Assembly (NCBI RefSeq): GCF_030552475.1
Contig: NZ_JAUPED010000001.1
Coordinates: forward strand, 124,001-188,000
DNA length: 64,000 nt
Direction of reading: 5' to 3'
Origin: Mariniflexile sp. AS56
GTDB taxonomy: Bacteria > Bacteroidota > Bacteroidia > Flavobacteriales > Flavobacteriaceae
The notes beneath the pieces were generated by a model that saw only the letters and a program-made list of their open reading frames with translations, did no database searches and was not told where the DNA came from. Within the stretch, counting starts at the first letter, position 1; the number at the start of each line of letters is the position of its first letter. Both the position numbers and the translations under genes were made by a program. Of the stretch, positions 61,139 through 64,000 are shown piece by piece.

Positions 61139-61158
61139 AACTAAACGATATTAAAAGG

Positions 61159-61166
61159 CAAAAGTA
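61159..61166 (-). promoter_or_regulatory. -7 promoter element of ctlX
   Basis: On the minus strand TACTTTTG matches TAnnTTTG, 20 bases upstream of the ctlX ATG. Confidence 0.55.
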
Positions 61167-61229
61167 AAACTATTTGTCTAATTAATAAGGAAGTTTAGGC
61201 ATTTGATTTTGCAGGAAAAAAAACAGAAT

Positions 61230-62144
61230 TTAATCCCTAATCAACGGCATCGTGCTACAACGTAATAAACCTTCCTGTTTTGATATTTCGGAATAAGGCA
61301 CTTCTTCAACCGTGAAACCTTGGTCGCGTAACCAAGTATTTAGGCGAGTAAAACTTCTTTCAGAAATAACTACCTCTTCTGAAATCGAAAAGATATTACT
61401 ATTCATGTTATACATTTCGTCTTTAGTAATTTCAAAAACGTTTTCCTTTCCAAAGAAATTCACCAACCATTCATACTCCCGTTCTACAAGAAATCCGTTT
61501 TTATGAATAATAGCTTTCCCCTTCCCAATGGGTTGAAAACAACAATCTAAATGCAGCGCATTATCTTTGGCGATAGTGTTCGATTTTCTAAGTTCGAAGG
61601 ACTTGACGATTTTATCTGGAAACAATTCTTGTATCGCTATAACAGCATCCATATTGGTGCGCGCTGTAATAATCTCTGGATAATCTTCACCCGAATAAGT
61701 GCCAATAAAAATATAATCGTTCCAAGGCATCACGTCTCCACCTTCCACATGGCATTCCTCTGGTAAAATAATTCTGTTTTCACGCGCCACTTGATCCCAT
61801 ACATAACGAATAGCTTCCACCTCTGGTTCCCTATCTGGTAAAATATTGGCACGAATAATCTTGTCATCAATCACAAAAGCAATATCACGAGAAAATATTT
61901 GATTACAATTTTGAATAACCTTGGGTCTAAAAACTTGAACGTCATATTTCTTAAAAACAGCAGCAACAGCGTCCATTTCCAGAACCATATCAGCCTCTAG
62001 CGGATACGTTCCAGCTAATACGTGTTCAACGCTTTTAGGGTCGTAGCAATCTTCAACACTTGGTGTTGGTCCATTACTTTCGGCTGTTCCTAAGATAACA
62101 GCTCTTAACCTCGCGGTTTCGTTATTTATATTCAGTTTTAGCAT
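61230..62144 (-). CDS. Arginine deiminase / DDAH-like guanidino hydrolase
   Basis: 304 residues from the ATG at 62144. The longer frame from 62168 would start inside the citrate synthase terminator. Superfamily landmarks: IFSRDIAFVIDD (about residue 79), CHVEGGDVMPWNDYIFIGT (His and acidic residues, about 126), LHLDCCFQP (catalytic His, about 196) and LLRCSTMPLIRD with the nucleophilic Cys near the C-terminus. It is closest in pattern to dimethylarginine dimethylaminohydrolase and arginine deiminase; the substrate is undecided. It lies 91 bases upstream of ctlX on the same strand. Confidence 0.85.
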   Translation of the reverse strand: MLKLNINNETARLRAVILGTAESNGPTPSVEDCYDPKSVEHVLAGTYPLEADMVLEMDAVAAVFKKYDVQVFRPKVIQNCNQIFSRDIAFVIDDKIIRANILPDREPEVEAIRYVWDQVARENRIILPEECHVEGGDVMPWNDYIFIGTYSGEDYPEIITARTNMDAVIAIQELFPDKIVKSFELRKSNTIAKDNALHLDCCFQPIGKGKAIIHKNGFLVEREYEWLVNFFGKENVFEITKDEMYNMNSNIFSISEEVVISERSFTRLNTWLRDQGFTVEEVPYSEISKQEGLLRCSTMPLIRD

Positions 62145-62154
62145 AGTGTAAATA

Positions 62155-62188
62155 TAAAAAAGCTTCATAATGTTTAGTTATGAAGCTT
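62155..62188 (-). terminator. Intrinsic terminator after citrate synthase
   Basis: AAGCTTCATA (62160-62169) and TATGAAGCTT (62179-62188) form a ten-bp stem with a nine-base loop; on the minus strand a run of six T follows. It lies 25 bases after the gltA stop. Confidence 0.8.
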
Positions 62189-62212
62189 CGTTTATTTTAC
62201 ACTAAAAGAATA

Positions 62213-63499
62213 TTATCTTTTTTCTATCTCTACAAAAGACCTTAAAGTTGCACCAGTATATACTTGTCTTGGTCTTCCAATAGGCTCTTTGCGTAAACGC
62301 ATTTCACGCCACTGTGCGATCCAACCTGGTAAACGACCTAAGGCGAACATTACGGTAAACATATCGGTTGGGATGCCCATACCTCTGTAAATAATACCAG
62401 AGTAGAAATCTACGTTAGGGTATAATTTTCTATCTACAAAGTATTTATCTTCTAAAGCTTCTTTCTCAAGACCTTTAGCGATATCTAAAATAGGATCTTC
62501 AACACCTAGGTTTCCTAATACTTCATCTGCAGCTTTCTTAATGATTTTAGCACGCGGATCGAAGTTTTTATATACACGATGACCAAAGCCCATTAAACGG
62601 AATGGATCATTCTTGTCTTTAGCTTTCGCCATGTATTTTTTAGTATCTCCACCATCTTCCTTAATAGCTTCCAACATTTCTAACACTGCTTGGTTAGCAC
62701 CACCATGAAGTGGCCCCCAAAGTGCCGAAATACCAGCCGAAATAGAAGCGAATAAACCAGCGTGAGATGAACCTACAATTCTAACTGTAGATGTTGAACA
62801 GTTTTGTTCATGATCTGCATGTAAAATTAAAAGTTTATCTAAAGCATCTACTAATATTTTATTTTGAACATACTCGCTGTTAGGCTGTCTGAACATCATT
62901 TTTAAGATATTTTCTACATATCCTAAATTTTTATCACCGTAATCTAATGGTAAACCTTCTTTTTTACGAAGAGTCCAAGCTACCAATACTGGAAATTTAC
63001 CTAATAAGCGCACTACCGATTTGTACATATCCTCTTCGGAATCTACATTTACTGAAGATGGGTTAAATGCTGTTAAAGCACTTGTTAATGAAGAAATAAC
63101 CCCCATTGGGTGAGCCGATTTTGGAAATGCATCTAAAATCTTCTTAATATCTTCATCTACTACAGATTGCGCTTTAATATCATTATGAAACTTTTCGTTT
63201 TGCTCCTTTGTTGGAAGCTCTCCAAAAATTAAAAGATATGCTACCTCTAAAAAATCAGCTTTTTCAGCTAATTCTTCAATAGAATATCCTCTATACCTTA
63301 AAATACCTTTTTCACCATCTAAAAACGTAATAGCACTTTCACAAGATCCTGTGTTTTTAAACCCTGGATCTATAGTAATCACACCTTTTGATGCGTTTCT
63401 AAAACTAGAAATATCAATTGCTAATTCGTTTTCCGTTCCTTCTATTACGGGAAGTTCTATTTTATTTCCGTTAATTTCAATGGTAGCAGTATTCGCCAT
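62213..63499 (-). CDS. gltA: Citrate synthase
   Basis: 428 residues, normal length for the type II (hexameric) bacterial enzyme. The active-site histidines are in LHADHEQNCSTSTVRIVGSS (about residue 229) and FGHRVYKNFDPRAKIIK (about 306), and the catalytic Asp is in YPNVDFYSGIIYRGMGIPT (about 363). GPLHGGANQAVLEML is the family signature. It condenses acetyl-CoA and oxaloacetate to citrate in the TCA cycle. A terminator follows the stop. The enolase gene lies upstream on the same strand, separated by a terminator and a spacer. Confidence 0.96.
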   Translation of the reverse strand: MANTATIEINGNKIELPVIEGTENELAIDISSFRNASKGVITIDPGFKNTGSCESAITFLDGEKGILRYRGYSIEELAEKADFLEVAYLLIFGELPTKEQNEKFHNDIKAQSVVDEDIKKILDAFPKSAHPMGVISSLTSALTAFNPSSVNVDSEEDMYKSVVRLLGKFPVLVAWTLRKKEGLPLDYGDKNLGYVENILKMMFRQPNSEYVQNKILVDALDKLLILHADHEQNCSTSTVRIVGSSHAGLFASISAGISALWGPLHGGANQAVLEMLEAIKEDGGDTKKYMAKAKDKNDPFRLMGFGHRVYKNFDPRAKIIKKAADEVLGNLGVEDPILDIAKGLEKEALEDKYFVDRKLYPNVDFYSGIIYRGMGIPTDMFTVMFALGRLPGWIAQWREMRLRKEPIGRPRQVYTGATLRSFVEIEKR

Positions 63500-63622
63500 A
63501 TGTTTGAATAATTTTTTTAATTCTTAAATTGGATTGCTAATTTACAAAATATCTCCTTAGGAATATAAGTGTTGAAAGCAAAGATTTAATCATTTAACAA
63601 ATTATTTGAAATTAATGCAAAA

Positions 63623-63657
63623 AAAAAAGCGATTATTAAAATAATAACCGCTTTTTT
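63623..63657 (-). terminator. Intrinsic terminator after enolase
   Basis: AAAAAAGCGATTATTA (63623-63638) and TAATAACCGCTTTTTT (63642-63657) pair fully on the minus-strand RNA, where the odd pair is G-U, and a T run follows. It terminates the enolase transcript. Confidence 0.85.
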
Positions 63658-63673
63658 ATAAAAATTTATTTTC

Positions 63674-64000
<327 letters not shown>

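Overview
The window looks like chromosome from a marine or environmental member of the Flavobacteriaceae (Bacteroidota). It is AT-rich, starts have no Shine-Dalgarno sequences, and at least a dozen genes carry the Bacteroidota -7 promoter element TAnnTTTG a short distance upstream. One protein has a type IX secretion (por) sorting tail, lipoproteins are common, and gene order such as rsfS-ftsH-LUD-cdsA-psd-ACBP is what I know from flavobacteria. I found no tRNA, rRNA, IS element, prophage or CRISPR array. Coding density is high, and most intergenic space is explained by hairpin terminators and promoters.

Bases 1-6.3 kb: the end of a glycosyltransferase gene, phosphoglucomutase, an MsbA-like ABC exporter, and an ECF sigma / membrane protein / Spy-like periplasmic protein triad. 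Bases 6.3-12.9 kb (minus strand): a second triad of the same design, then a run of exported proteins: an EF-hand protein, a CotH-kinase lipoprotein, a YHYH lipoprotein, a MORN-repeat lipoprotein, a SCO1-type lipoprotein and an Asp-box propeller lipoprotein. Bases 12.9-21.1 kb: an RsmB-like RNA methyltransferase, long-form PurL, a PAS-LuxR regulator, a small membrane protein and a TPR protein with a T9SS tail.

Bases 21.2-29.1 kb form a fatty-acid beta-oxidation locus: acyl-CoA ligase, then marR-fadN-fadA-fadE, with a perfect 28-bp palindrome at the marR promoter and a strong terminator at the end. Bases 29-34.5 kb hold three exported peptidases (M28, metzincin-like, M1) and two small genes. 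Bases 34.5-37.9 kb (minus) encode a sucrose/mannosylfructose-phosphate-synthase-like glycosyltransferase and a fusion of a HAD sugar phosphatase with a toroid glycosidase. A MoxR-type ATPase/VWA pair follows (38-40.8 kb), then a Cu/Zn superoxide dismutase beside an ECF sigma/RskA-type anti-sigma pair (41-43 kb).

Bases 43-58 kb are mostly housekeeping: rluD-type synthase, PASTA protein, ddl, coaD, SulP transporter, Nudix, pyrE, birA, rsfS, ftsH, LUD, cdsA, psd, acyl-CoA-binding protein and argS. The last part has a TPR sensor histidine kinase, a GC-richer intergenic repeat, two tandem guanidino-group hydrolases (CtlX type and arginine-deiminase/DDAH type), citrate synthase and the 3' end of enolase.

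The items I would look at first are the MarR palindrome, the two-gene disaccharide module, the CotH/YHYH/EF-hand/SCO lipoprotein cluster, the paired ECF triads, and the two intergenic repeat elements. Several start codons are moved here from the longest possible frame because a promoter or terminator lies inside the extra sequence.
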